This document shows positions 33,917-41,806 of a stretch of 64,000 bases of DNA, piece after piece. Every line of letters begins with the position of its first letter. Positions within the stretch are counted from its first letter, which is position 1. Below the pieces are notes generated by a model. The model was not told the origin of the DNA, did not search any database, and saw nothing but the letters and a program-made list of their open reading frames with translations. The DNA is from Amycolatopsis benzoatilytica AK 16/65 (GTDB lineage Bacteria; Actinomycetota; Actinomycetes; Mycobacteriales; Pseudonocardiaceae), in the NCBI RefSeq assembly GCF_000383915.1, contig NZ_KB912942.1, positions 6,377,175 through 6,441,174 of the forward strand. Reading direction: 5' to 3'. The translations under genes and the position numbers were made by a program.

Positions 33917-34417
33917 ATGGTTTCCGACGACCAGGCGCGCGCCCTGTTCGCGCAAGCGCCCGAGGGACCGCCGCTCCGGATGAACGCCGCCGACCTCATC
34001 GGGCGCGGCACGGCCGTCCGCCGACGCCGCAAGAAATGGGCGGTGGCAGGCAGCTCCGCGGCGACCGTTGCGGTGCTGGTGGCGGCCGGTCTCGCGGCGG
34101 GAAGCCGCGGTACCGGGCCGGCCCCCGTCATGCCGGCTGGTCCGGGCCTGGCCACCGTGTCGCCCGCCCCGGACACCCCAGCTCCGAAACTGCCGTCGGG
34201 ACCGGCCCAGTCCTCGGACGCGCCGCCAGGGTCCCGGGTGACCGGCCCGGGCAGCCGCGTCGCCCCCACCGGGCAACCGGGCGATCCTCGGCCCGGGGCG
34301 ACCCGCGGATCGCCGGCGTCGCCGCCCCGGGCGCACCCGACCACGGCAGACAGCGCGCCACAATCTCCGGGATTGATGCCGGGGAGTACGGCGCTGCCGT
34401 CCCAGACGAGCCGCTGA
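33917..34417 (+). CDS. Putative membrane anti-sigma partner
   Basis: A 166-residue protein starting 4 nt after the sigma stop with a strong GGAGGGAGG. Residues 1-40 are cytosolic with a basic end (RRRRKKW), a transmembrane segment covers about 42-62, and the outer part is a long Pro/Ser/Thr-rich tail. The order sigma then single-pass membrane protein is typical of sigma/anti-sigma pairs. No zinc-binding HxxxCxxC motif is present, so the anti-sigma role is inferred from position only. Confidence 0.7.
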   Translation: MVSDDQARALFAQAPEGPPLRMNAADLIGRGTAVRRRRKKWAVAGSSAATVAVLVAAGLAAGSRGTGPAPVMPAGPGLATVSPAPDTPAPKLPSGPAQSSDAPPGSRVTGPGSRVAPTGQPGDPRPGATRGSPASPPRAHPTTADSAPQSPGLMPGSTALPSQTSR

Positions 34418-34440
34418 GCCGAGCCGAGCCGCCGCTCAGC

Positions 34441-34497
34441 GGTCCGTGAGGGGCCCCTTCCCGGACTTGGATTCTCTGAAGGGGCCCTTCACGGACC
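34441..34497 (+). repeat. Dispersed hairpin repeat, copy 3
   Basis: Arms 34441-34459 and 34479-34497 pair at 18 of 19 positions around a loop with GGACTTGGATTCTCTG. It starts 23 nt after the anti-sigma-like stop and is probably the operon terminator or a 3' stabiliser. Confidence 0.8.
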
Positions 34498-34750
34498 CGG
34501 ATTCCGGTCGAGCGCGCCCTTCGCGAAGGGGCCGAGAACGGGGCTGAACACCCGGCGTTACCCATCGCCCCCGGCGGCGAAACCCGCGCCGGGCAAGAGT
34601 GGCCGACGTCACCACATTAAGTGGCTTTCCCACGAAATATCCCCGCCTTCTCGGGCGATATCCCCAGTGACGGCCACGTCGGCCGTCGAACCGTCGCTCA
34701 GCCGGCGCCACCACAGAGGGGCCGGCCCGAGAACCCGAGGAGGAAGCACC

Positions 34751-34870
34751 ATGGTGCTCGTTGCATTGACGATCGAAACCGTTGCCGCCGTTGTGGTCGC
34801 CGGTGGCCTGGCAGCTTGGGCCCGCAAGCGCTTCGCTCCGCGGCCGATCCAGGCGACGCAAGCCAGCTGA
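34751..34870 (+). CDS. 39-residue single-pass membrane peptide
   Basis: The peptide is one hydrophobic helix (LVALTIETVAAVVVAGGLAA) followed by a basic, Pro-containing tail (WARKRFAPRP). A strong GAGGAGGAAG precedes the ATG and a 16-bp terminator hairpin begins 14 nt after the stop, so a complete small transcription unit is present. The 333-nt region between the anti-sigma-like gene and this ATG holds the repeat at 34441 and presumably its promoter. The function is unknown; size and topology resemble small regulatory membrane peptides or type I toxins. Confidence 0.65.
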   Translation: MVLVALTIETVAAVVVAGGLAAWARKRFAPRPIQATQAS

Positions 34871-34884
34871 CCCGCCGAACCACA

Positions 34885-34921
34885 AAACCGCCCTCTGTCC
34901 ATTATGGACAGAGGGCGGTTT
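34885..34921. terminator. Bidirectional terminator
   Basis: A 16-bp perfect stem with AAA on the left and TTT on the right (34885-34900 and 34906-34921), loop ATTAT. It separates the rightward small peptide from the leftward MHS transporter, whose stop is 14 nt away. Confidence 0.88.
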
Positions 34922-34934
34922 CGCGAGCACCGAA

Positions 34935-36293
34935 TCACTTGACGACGCCGGCCAGCTTCCCGCTGTTGTCCGCGGTATCGATCTGCTCGATCGGCACCTT
35001 CGCCGTCTCCGGAATCTTGATGATCGGCACCAGCGCGATCAGCGCGGCGATGATCAAGTAGTACGCCGGCCAGTCCGCGTTCCCGGTACTGCCGATCAGC
35101 GCGGTGACGATCACACCGCAGGTCCCGCCGAACAGCGACGTCGAAACGTTGTACCCGATGGCGAACGAGCCGTAGCGGACCCGCGTCGGGAACATCGCCG
35201 GGAAGGTCGAGCCGATCACCGCCAGCATCAGGGCCAGCAGGATGGCCACCACGAGGAAGCCGACGATCAGCCACAGCAGACTGCCGCTCTGCATCAGCTT
35301 GATGCTCGGCCAGCTCAGCACGATGAACCCGATCGCGGCGGTGAGCAGCAACGGTTTCCGGCCGATCCGGTCGGACAGCGCGCCGAGCGGGATCAGCAGC
35401 GCGAACTGCACGATTTCCACGCCGATGATGATCAGGCTGGATTCGGTGTCGCCGATGTGCAGCGTGTTCGTGAAGTACGTCGGCATCGTCGTGAGCAGCA
35501 TGTAGTCGGCGATGTTCAGCAGCAGCACGATCCCGACCAGGTTGAGGATCATCCGCCAGTTGTTCTGCAGGGTCTCCCTGAGCGGAGCCTTCTCCGACTT
35601 CCCGCCGGATGCCTCCAGCCGGCGGAATTCCGGGGTGTCCTCCAGCTTGGACCGCAGATAGATCCCGACCGCGCCGATCGGCAGCGCGATGAAGAACGGG
35701 ATCCGCCAGCCCCACGCGTCGAACTGCTCGGTCGACAACGACAGCGAGGTGATCAGCACGACCGCGTTGCCGAGCACGTAGCCGGCCAGCGTGCCCATTT
35801 CCAGGAAGGAACCGAAGAAACCACGTCGTTTCGTCGGGGCGTACTCGGCGATGAAGGTCGCCGCTCCGCCGTACTCACCGCCGGTTGAGAAGCCCTGAAT
35901 GAGGCGCAGCAACAGGATCGCGATCGGCGCCGCGATGCCCATGCTGTACCCGCCCGCGTAGGTCGGCAGCACGCCGACCAGGAAGGTGCATCCGGACATC
36001 AGCAGAATCGTGATCGCGAGGACCTTCTGCCTGCCGAGTTTGTCGCCCAGCGGACCGAAAAACGCTCCGCCGAACGGCCGCACGATGAAGCCGACCGCGA
36101 GCAGTGCGAGCGATTTCAGCACCGCGTTGCCCTCGCCCGGGAAGAACAGTGTCCCGATGCTGGTCGCGATCGCACCCGAGGTGAAAACCCCGTAGTCATA
36201 CCACTCTGTCGCGTTACCCATCGCGGACGCGATCACCGCGCGTTTGACGGTTCTCTGATCGACCTCGGGTTTCCGCGTCGTTGGCTCACTCAT
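34935..36293 (-). CDS. MFS transporter of the metabolite:H+ symporter (MHS/ProP-like) family
   Basis: A 452-residue protein with 12 transmembrane segments. Family signatures are clear: SAMGNATEWYDYGVF at the N-terminus, FGPLGDKLGRQKVL, RLIQGFSTGGEYGGAATFIAEYAP and ALSDRIGRKPLLL. ProP carries betaine and proline, while relatives carry dicarboxylates or shikimate; the substrate here is not determined. The ATG with AGGAGG 11 nt upstream was preferred to a GTG 24 nt earlier. Confidence 0.88.
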   Translation of the reverse strand: MSEPTTRKPEVDQRTVKRAVIASAMGNATEWYDYGVFTSGAIATSIGTLFFPGEGNAVLKSLALLAVGFIVRPFGGAFFGPLGDKLGRQKVLAITILLMSGCTFLVGVLPTYAGGYSMGIAAPIAILLLRLIQGFSTGGEYGGAATFIAEYAPTKRRGFFGSFLEMGTLAGYVLGNAVVLITSLSLSTEQFDAWGWRIPFFIALPIGAVGIYLRSKLEDTPEFRRLEASGGKSEKAPLRETLQNNWRMILNLVGIVLLLNIADYMLLTTMPTYFTNTLHIGDTESSLIIIGVEIVQFALLIPLGALSDRIGRKPLLLTAAIGFIVLSWPSIKLMQSGSLLWLIVGFLVVAILLALMLAVIGSTFPAMFPTRVRYGSFAIGYNVSTSLFGGTCGVIVTALIGSTGNADWPAYYLIIAALIALVPIIKIPETAKVPIEQIDTADNSGKLAGVVK

Positions 36294-36498
36294 CCCGGCG
36301 GTGACCTCCTCCTGCACACGTCCCGGCAGATCCGTTCGAGCACATTTCCCCAGTCTTGCTCCGTTGGCCGCGCCCGGCAGGATGAGGCAGGAAATTTCTA
36401 CCGTGCGGAATTTTCCGACTACCCTGCGCTGAAGACGGCGCTGCCGGGCCGGTCAGGGTGGCTGTGACCGCCCTGGTCCGCCGGGTTAACGTCGTCGC

Positions 36499-37074
36499 AT
36501 GAGCCCTGTTTCCGGACCGTGGCCGCCAGTGCCGGTCGAACCGCCGGAGATCCACCCGAAAGCCCCCGCACCCGGCACCAATCTCGGCGCGCACTTCGCC
36601 GAGTGCTTCGGCTGCGGCGAGGTCGAGGGCGGTCTGCACCTGCGCTCGGCGATCGGCGACGACTACACGGTGCGCTCGAAATTCATCGTCACCGCCGCGC
36701 ACCAGGGTGCCCCCGGCCTCGCCCACGGCGGACTGCTCGCCTGCGCCTTCGACGAGGCGCTCGGCACGACCGTCGGCAACCTGCTGCACAAGCCCGCGGT
36801 GACCGGCAAGCTGGAGACCGACTTCCGGCAGCCAGTGCCGGTCGGTTCCACGCTCTACATCGAGGCGCGGCTCGACGGGATCGCCGGCCGCAAGATCTAC
36901 GTCAGCGCGGACGGGCACCTGGACGCTGTGGACGGTCCGGTGGCGGTCAACGCCCGCGCGCTGTTCATCGCGGTCGGCTTCGAGCACTTCAGCACGCATG
37001 GCGACCCGCAGGCGCTGGAAAAGCTCGCCGAACAGCACAAACGCAACAAGCGCGAGTGGGACATCAACCCCTGA
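36499..37074 (+). CDS. PaaI/hotdog-fold thioesterase
   Basis: A 191-residue acyl-CoA thioesterase-like protein. The hotdog helix motif is GLAHGGLLACAFDEALGTT, followed by strands such as GKLETDFRQPVPVGSTLYIEARL. An N-terminal CFGCGE segment is typical of actinobacterial members of this group. The natural acyl substrate is unknown. It converges on pknG, with a 24-bp hairpin between the stops. Confidence 0.85.
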   Translation: MSPVSGPWPPVPVEPPEIHPKAPAPGTNLGAHFAECFGCGEVEGGLHLRSAIGDDYTVRSKFIVTAAHQGAPGLAHGGLLACAFDEALGTTVGNLLHKPAVTGKLETDFRQPVPVGSTLYIEARLDGIAGRKIYVSADGHLDAVDGPVAVNARALFIAVGFEHFSTHGDPQALEKLAEQHKRNKREWDINP

Positions 37075-37098
37075 CGCGCCGCACTCCTGGCCGGAATG

Positions 37099-37149
37099 CC
37101 GTGAAGGGAACTTTGAGGGACTCTGAGTCCCTCAAAGTTCCCTTCACGG
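37099..37149. repeat. Dispersed hairpin repeat, copy 4 (perfect 24-bp stem)
   Basis: Arms 37099-37122 and 37126-37149 are perfect complements over 24 bases with a CTG loop. The inner part GGGACTCTGAGTCCCTCAA matches the loop region of the other copies, here folded into the stem. It starts 24 nt after the thioesterase stop and ends 9 nt from the pknG stop. Confidence 0.85.
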
Positions 37150-37158
37150 ACAAACGGG

Positions 37159-40100
37159 TCAGGTGAGCGTGCGCGGGCGGATCGCGTTGGCGCGGTCGAC
37201 CAGGGCGATCCGGTCGTTCGAGCTGTCCGCCAGCCGTGCCAGGGTGCGGTAGCAGCGCTCCAGGCCGAAGCGCACGTCGCGCTCCTCCAGCGCGCAGCCG
37301 GCCACCTTGGCCGCGGACGCCGGCTTCGATTGCCCGGGCGCCTTCAGCCAGTCGTAGGCCGCCTCCAGCACCTCGGCGGTCAGCCGGGTGTGCCGTTCGG
37401 CGTCCAGGTTCAGCCGCTCCAGCCGGCCCGACGCGTCGATCAGATCAGTTTCGGTGACCGTCGGGTTCTCGCCGGTCCCGTTGCCGTGCGCACGGGTCTT
37501 GATCTTGATCGCCGCGACCTGCGCGTCCACGTAGTGCGTCGACGTCGCCGGCACGCCCTCGAGCACCTCGACCGCGCTCGCGCGCGCACCCTGCGCCAGA
37601 TAGACCCGGGCCAGGCCGAACGCAGCGCTCACGTACGTCCGGTCCGTGCGCCACACCAGTTCGTAGAACCGCGCGGCGCCGAAGTAGTCGCCGACGCCCT
37701 CCGCGCTCACCGCCAGCGCGAGCTTCGGCGCGATCTCGCCAGGCAAGTCGTCGTACACCGCGTCGAAGGCGACATGCGCGACGCGCGGCCGGTTGTTGGC
37801 CAGCTCGATCAAGCCGCGGTACCAGTCGATGCGCCAGTCGTGCGGGAAACCGTGCCGGATCGCCAGGTACTGGGCAGCCTGCAGCTGCCGCTGCGCCTCG
37901 ACGAACTCGCCGAGCTCGATCCGGGCGCGCACGATCCGCAGCCGCACCTCGATCGACTCGCGCGGAGCGGTCGCGAGCGCCTCGATGGCCTCCCGCGGGT
38001 CCAGCGCGGTCGTCGTGGCGAGCACGCCTGCCGCCGGGTCGTCCGTGTCGACCTGCGGAATCGGCAGGCCGGCGACCACCTCGGCGGCGTCCGGCAGCGG
38101 CACGCTCTCGCCCTGCTCGGGCACCACCAGGTGCACGCCGAACGTGCGGCTTTCCGGCCCGAACACCGGCGAAGCGGCCGGACGCGGCGTGCCGGTGCCG
38201 AGCGCCATGATCTCGCGCAGCACACCGGTCAGCTGGTCGGCCATGTCGTCGGCGGCGATGAACCGGCGATCCGGGTCGGCGTGTGTCGCCCGCTTGAGGA
38301 ACCGGTAGTACGACCCGAACAGCGCGAACAGCGGCACCGCGTCCGGGCCGGGCAGGGTGTTCTTGTACTCGCGGGTGTAGCCCGCGAATTCGAAGCTCAG
38401 CACCGCCAGCGTGCGGCCGACGGTGTAGAGGTCCGAGGACACCGAAGCACCCTGCGAGGCCAGCTCGGGCGCGCTGTAGCCGGTGGTGAAGAACAGCGGG
38501 CTCTCGTAGTCGTCGACCCGGCGCACCGCTCCGAGGTCGATCAGCTTGAGCTGCTCGCGGGTCTGGATGACGTTGTCCGGTTTGAGGTCGCAGTACAGCA
38601 GGCCCTGGCCGTGCAGGTAGCCGAGCGCGGGCAGGATTTCCAGCCCGTACGCGATGACCTGGCCGATCGGCAGCGGCTCCGGCCGCTTGCTTTCCCGATG
38701 GTGCTGCAGGGCGAGCTGGCGCAGCGACTGGCCGCCGACGTACTCCATGACGATGTAGCCGACCATGTTGCCGGTCTGCGCGTCCGGATGCTCGACGAAG
38801 TTGTGGATCTTGACGATGTTCGGGTGCTCGACTTCGGCGAGGAACCGCTGCTCGTTCGCCGCGGCGGCCATCGCGGTGGCGTCGCCGGTGTCGATCAGGC
38901 CCTTAAGCACCACCCAGCGGTCGGACACGTTGTGGTCCTGGGCCAGGTAGATCCAGCCCAGCCCGCCGTAGGCGAGCGCGCCGAGCACCTCGTACTGTCC
39001 GCCGACGAGCTCGTTCGGCTGCAGTTTCGCGACGAACGAGAACCGGGTGCCGCACTTCTCGCAGGTGCCCTCGGGCTCGCCCGGCTTGCCGTCCTTGCCG
39101 CGGCCGACCTTCGCGCTGCAATTGCTGCAGAACCGCTTGTCCTCGGCGACGACCGGATTCGCGAGCACCGCCGTGGACGGGTCGCGGTAAGGAACCGGCG
39201 GTACGTCGATGAGACCCGCGCCGAGCCGCCCGCGCCGCGACCGGCGGGTGCCGCGGGTGCCGGTGCGCCGGGAAGTGCCAGGGAACGAACCGGTCCCGGT
39301 GCCCGTGCCGGTGCCGGTTCCCTGGGAACCGTGTGTGCCGGTGCCCCGGCCCTCGCTGCCGCCGGAGGGCAGGACGCTGTCCGTGCCCGGGTCGGGCAAC
39401 GGACCGCCGTCCGCCGGCGCGACGCGCGGAGACGGCGGCATGATGCTCTGCGTGTGCGGCGTCGGCATGGCGAGCACGCTGGTCGGCATCGGCGCGGCCG
39501 GATCGACCGGGGCGACCGGCTGGTTCGACTGCGGCAGGATCACCGGAGCCAGGTCGCCGGGCGGACGAGTGGGGTCCTCGGCGCCGTCCCGGTTCGCACC
39601 GGCGGGCGGATCGGCCGGACGCTGCGCTGCGGCCGGGCCCGGCGAGGAGGCACCGGGGTTCTGTGCAGCACCCATCGGGATCGGGCCGGAGTTCGGGCCG
39701 GTTTCAGCGCGACCGTCCGGTGGCCGGACCACACGGTTCCCCTGGGGCGGGCTGGCCGGACCCTGGCTGGCGGAAGCCCCCAATGTGGCATTGGGTGCAT
39801 CTGACGCACCGAATGCCACATTGGGGTGCGTTCCCTGGCTGGGTGAGGCCTGGCCCGGGCCGCGCCGGGTGGGGCCCTGGGGACGGTTCTGCTGGACCGG
39901 CCGCTGCCCGGTCCGCGACTGCGGCGGGTATGGCTGGTTCTGCGACTGCGGCGAGCCCGGGTGAGCTTGGCTCTGCGACGCCGGCGAACCGGGGTACGGC
40001 TGATTCTGCGACGCCGGCGAACCCGGATACGGCTGGTTCTGCGACTGAGGCGATCCCGGATACGGCTGGCTCTGCGATGCGGGCGAGCCAGGGTACGGCT

Positions 40101-40731
40101 GTCCCTGCGGGTACTGGCGGCCTTGCGGCGGCATCTGCTGCCCGCCGCGCGGCGCCGGGCGACCCTGGGTGCGCGGCTGGCCCTGCTGGCCGGACTGCGG
40201 CCTCTGTGACTGCTGACCAGCCTGGCCCGGCTGGCCAGCGGGACCACCGGCTGGGCCCTGCTGACCGGCCGGAACCTGGCCAGCAACACCGGGCTGCCCC
40301 TGCTGCGCTGCCTGCCCAGCCGAGCCCGGCTGCCCCGGCTGCCCGGTTTGCCCTGGCTGAGGCTGCCCCGCCGGAGCCTGTCCTTGCCCGGCCCCGCCCG
40401 TTTGGCCAGCAGGGCCTGCCTGCCCGGCCTCGCCCACCTGGCCTGCCTGCCCGGCCCCGCCCACCTGGCCGGCCTGTTCCGTCCCGCCAGGCTGTCCGGC
40501 CTGCGTCCCCTGTGGTCGCTGCACCGGAGCGCTGATCAACGTCTCCGCGTCCGGGTCGGGCTGGCCGTCCAACCTGCCCGCGTTCGATTCCGGGGCGTCC
40601 CAGCGCACCGGTGGCGGCGGGGTCCACGAAGCGTCGGCTTCCCCCCGTCCGGGCGGCTGGTCCCCGGCATTCGCCGAGCCGCCGCCTTCGTCCGGTGCTG
40701 CGTGCCGAGGACGGCGCGCCTCCTCCGACAC
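37159..40731 (-). CDS. pknG: Serine/threonine protein kinase PknG with long N-terminal extension
   Basis: A 1190-residue soluble kinase. The C-terminal part matches mycobacterial PknG: a rubredoxin-like pair (CSNC, CEKC), a kinase domain with GGLGWIYLA, catalytic Lys in VVLKGL, CDLKPDNV and LIDLGAV (DLG instead of DFG, as in PknG), then a TPR-rich domain. M. tuberculosis PknG is about 750 residues; here about 520 disordered Gly/Gln/Pro residues precede the rubredoxin part, with 11-residue repeats and an inserted palindrome. PknG phosphorylates GarA to steer 2-oxoglutarate metabolism in response to amino acids. The GTG start has GGGAGG 5 nt upstream. Confidence 0.93.
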   Translation of the reverse strand: MSEEARRPRHAAPDEGGGSANAGDQPPGRGEADASWTPPPPVRWDAPESNAGRLDGQPDPDAETLISAPVQRPQGTQAGQPGGTEQAGQVGGAGQAGQVGEAGQAGPAGQTGGAGQGQAPAGQPQPGQTGQPGQPGSAGQAAQQGQPGVAGQVPAGQQGPAGGPAGQPGQAGQQSQRPQSGQQGQPRTQGRPAPRGGQQMPPQGRQYPQGQPYPGSPASQSQPYPGSPQSQNQPYPGSPASQNQPYPGSPASQSQAHPGSPQSQNQPYPPQSRTGQRPVQQNRPQGPTRRGPGQASPSQGTHPNVAFGASDAPNATLGASASQGPASPPQGNRVVRPPDGRAETGPNSGPIPMGAAQNPGASSPGPAAAQRPADPPAGANRDGAEDPTRPPGDLAPVILPQSNQPVAPVDPAAPMPTSVLAMPTPHTQSIMPPSPRVAPADGGPLPDPGTDSVLPSGGSEGRGTGTHGSQGTGTGTGTGTGSFPGTSRRTGTRGTRRSRRGRLGAGLIDVPPVPYRDPSTAVLANPVVAEDKRFCSNCSAKVGRGKDGKPGEPEGTCEKCGTRFSFVAKLQPNELVGGQYEVLGALAYGGLGWIYLAQDHNVSDRWVVLKGLIDTGDATAMAAAANEQRFLAEVEHPNIVKIHNFVEHPDAQTGNMVGYIVMEYVGGQSLRQLALQHHRESKRPEPLPIGQVIAYGLEILPALGYLHGQGLLYCDLKPDNVIQTREQLKLIDLGAVRRVDDYESPLFFTTGYSAPELASQGASVSSDLYTVGRTLAVLSFEFAGYTREYKNTLPGPDAVPLFALFGSYYRFLKRATHADPDRRFIAADDMADQLTGVLREIMALGTGTPRPAASPVFGPESRTFGVHLVVPEQGESVPLPDAAEVVAGLPIPQVDTDDPAAGVLATTTALDPREAIEALATAPRESIEVRLRIVRARIELGEFVEAQRQLQAAQYLAIRHGFPHDWRIDWYRGLIELANNRPRVAHVAFDAVYDDLPGEIAPKLALAVSAEGVGDYFGAARFYELVWRTDRTYVSAAFGLARVYLAQGARASAVEVLEGVPATSTHYVDAQVAAIKIKTRAHGNGTGENPTVTETDLIDASGRLERLNLDAERHTRLTAEVLEAAYDWLKAPGQSKPASAAKVAGCALEERDVRFGLERCYRTLARLADSSNDRIALVDRANAIRPRTLT
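39778..39826. repeat. Palindromic repeat inserted in the pknG coding sequence
   Basis: Arms 39778-39798 and 39806-39826 are reverse complements at 20 of 21 positions with a 7-nt spacer. On the coding strand they read in frame as PNVAFGASDAPNATLGA, a duplicated-looking motif unlike the surrounding Gln/Gly/Pro sequence. This looks like a mobile palindromic element tolerated in a disordered region. Confidence 0.7.
39926..40100 (-). repeat. 33-bp tandem repeats in pknG
   Basis: Five imperfect units encode PYPGSPASQSQ-type 11-residue repeats (variants end in SQNQ, one begins AHP). They are coding, degenerate at third positions and lie in the disordered N-terminus. They are not a CRISPR array. Confidence 0.85.
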
Positions 40732-40837
40732 AACTACCTCCCGAGCTCCCCGCGGCAAGTCTGCCGCTCAAAAAGTACAACTTGCGCCGGCTTGGCGCTG
40801 CCGGACCGCATCGCGGACCCCATCCGGACCAGCCTGT

Positions 40838-41806
40838 TCACTTGTACTGCGGCGAGGGCGGCTCGGCCGGGCCGAGCCGGGCCCCGACCCAGGTCTGGTA
40901 GCTCTTCGCCCAGGTGCCGTCGCCGCGGATCTTGTCCAGCACCGCGTTGACGAAGCGGACCAGGTCCTCCTCGTCCTTCGGGATGCCGACGCCGTAGTTC
41001 TCCTGAGTCATCGGTTCGCCGACGACCTTCACCGTCGGGTCCTGCGCGGCCATGCCGGCCAGGATCGTGTCGTCCGTGGACACCGCGTCGACCTGGGCCT
41101 GCTGCAGCATCACCAGGCAGTCCGACCAGTTCGGCACCGACACCGCGATCGGCTTGGCCGGGTCGGTGGCGATCTTCGCCAGCGAGGTCGACCGCGCGGC
41201 GGCGCACACGCGTTTGCCCGCCAGGTCGGTCAGCGACTGCGCCTTCGACGACTTCGGCACCAGGATCTTCTGCCCGGCGACGTAGTAGACCGAGGAGAAC
41301 TGCACCTTCTCCCGCCGCGCGCAGGTGACGCTGTAGGTCCGGACCACCACGTCGACCTGGTGCTGCATCAGCACCTGCTCGCGCTGGGACGACGTGATCG
41401 CGCGGTACTGCACGTGTCCGTCCGCGGTGCCGAAGATCGCGGTGGCGATCTCGTTGACCAGGTCGATGTCGAAGCCCTCGAGCTTGCCGGTCTTCGGGTT
41501 GCGGAATCCGAAGAGGTAGGTCGTCTGGTCGACGCCGGCGATCAGCTTGCCGCGCTCTTTGATCTTGGCCAGCGTCGGACCGCTGGGGTCCAGACCAGCG
41601 GGCGCGAGGCTGGCCAGCGGGTTGCACCTGGTGTCGGAGTCGCCGCCGGCGGTGGCGTCCGGGCCGCCGACCCCGGCGGGCGTCGGCCAGGCCGCGTCGG
41701 TGACCGGTGCGGCGTTCATCGACTGGACCGCGGACCCGCAGGCGGCGGCAAGCACCGCGACCATGGCGAGTACCGCCGTCCGGACGAAGTGCCGCGACCG
41801 GATCAC
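40838..41806 (-). CDS. glnH: Glutamate-binding-like lipoprotein GlnH
   Basis: A 322-residue extracellular solute-binding lipoprotein (SBP family 3). The signal peptide ends in lipobox LAAACG. The binding domain begins at LAKIKERGKLIAGVDQTTYLFGF and contains GFDIDLVNEIATAIFG. In mycobacteria GlnH binds Asp, Glu and Asn and signals through GlnX to PknG; the same three genes are consecutive here. The GTG start overlaps the glnX stop by 4 nt, so the two are translationally coupled. pknG starts 106 nt downstream. Confidence 0.9.
   Translation of the reverse strand: MIRSRHFVRTAVLAMVAVLAAACGSAVQSMNAAPVTDAAWPTPAGVGGPDATAGGDSDTRCNPLASLAPAGLDPSGPTLAKIKERGKLIAGVDQTTYLFGFRNPKTGKLEGFDIDLVNEIATAIFGTADGHVQYRAITSSQREQVLMQHQVDVVVRTYSVTCARREKVQFSSVYYVAGQKILVPKSSKAQSLTDLAGKRVCAAARSTSLAKIATDPAKPIAVSVPNWSDCLVMLQQAQVDAVSTDDTILAGMAAQDPTVKVVGEPMTQENYGVGIPKDEEDLVRFVNAVLDKIRGDGTWAKSYQTWVGARLGPAEPPSPQYK

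Noticed and set aside
37330..39804. An 824-codon plus-strand frame opposite pknG
   Set aside because: It mirrors the kinase coding sequence and has no domain of its own.
39926..40100. Short tandem repeats that could suggest a CRISPR array
   Set aside because: The 33-bp period is contiguous without spacers, in frame, and varies at third positions, so it encodes protein repeats in pknG.
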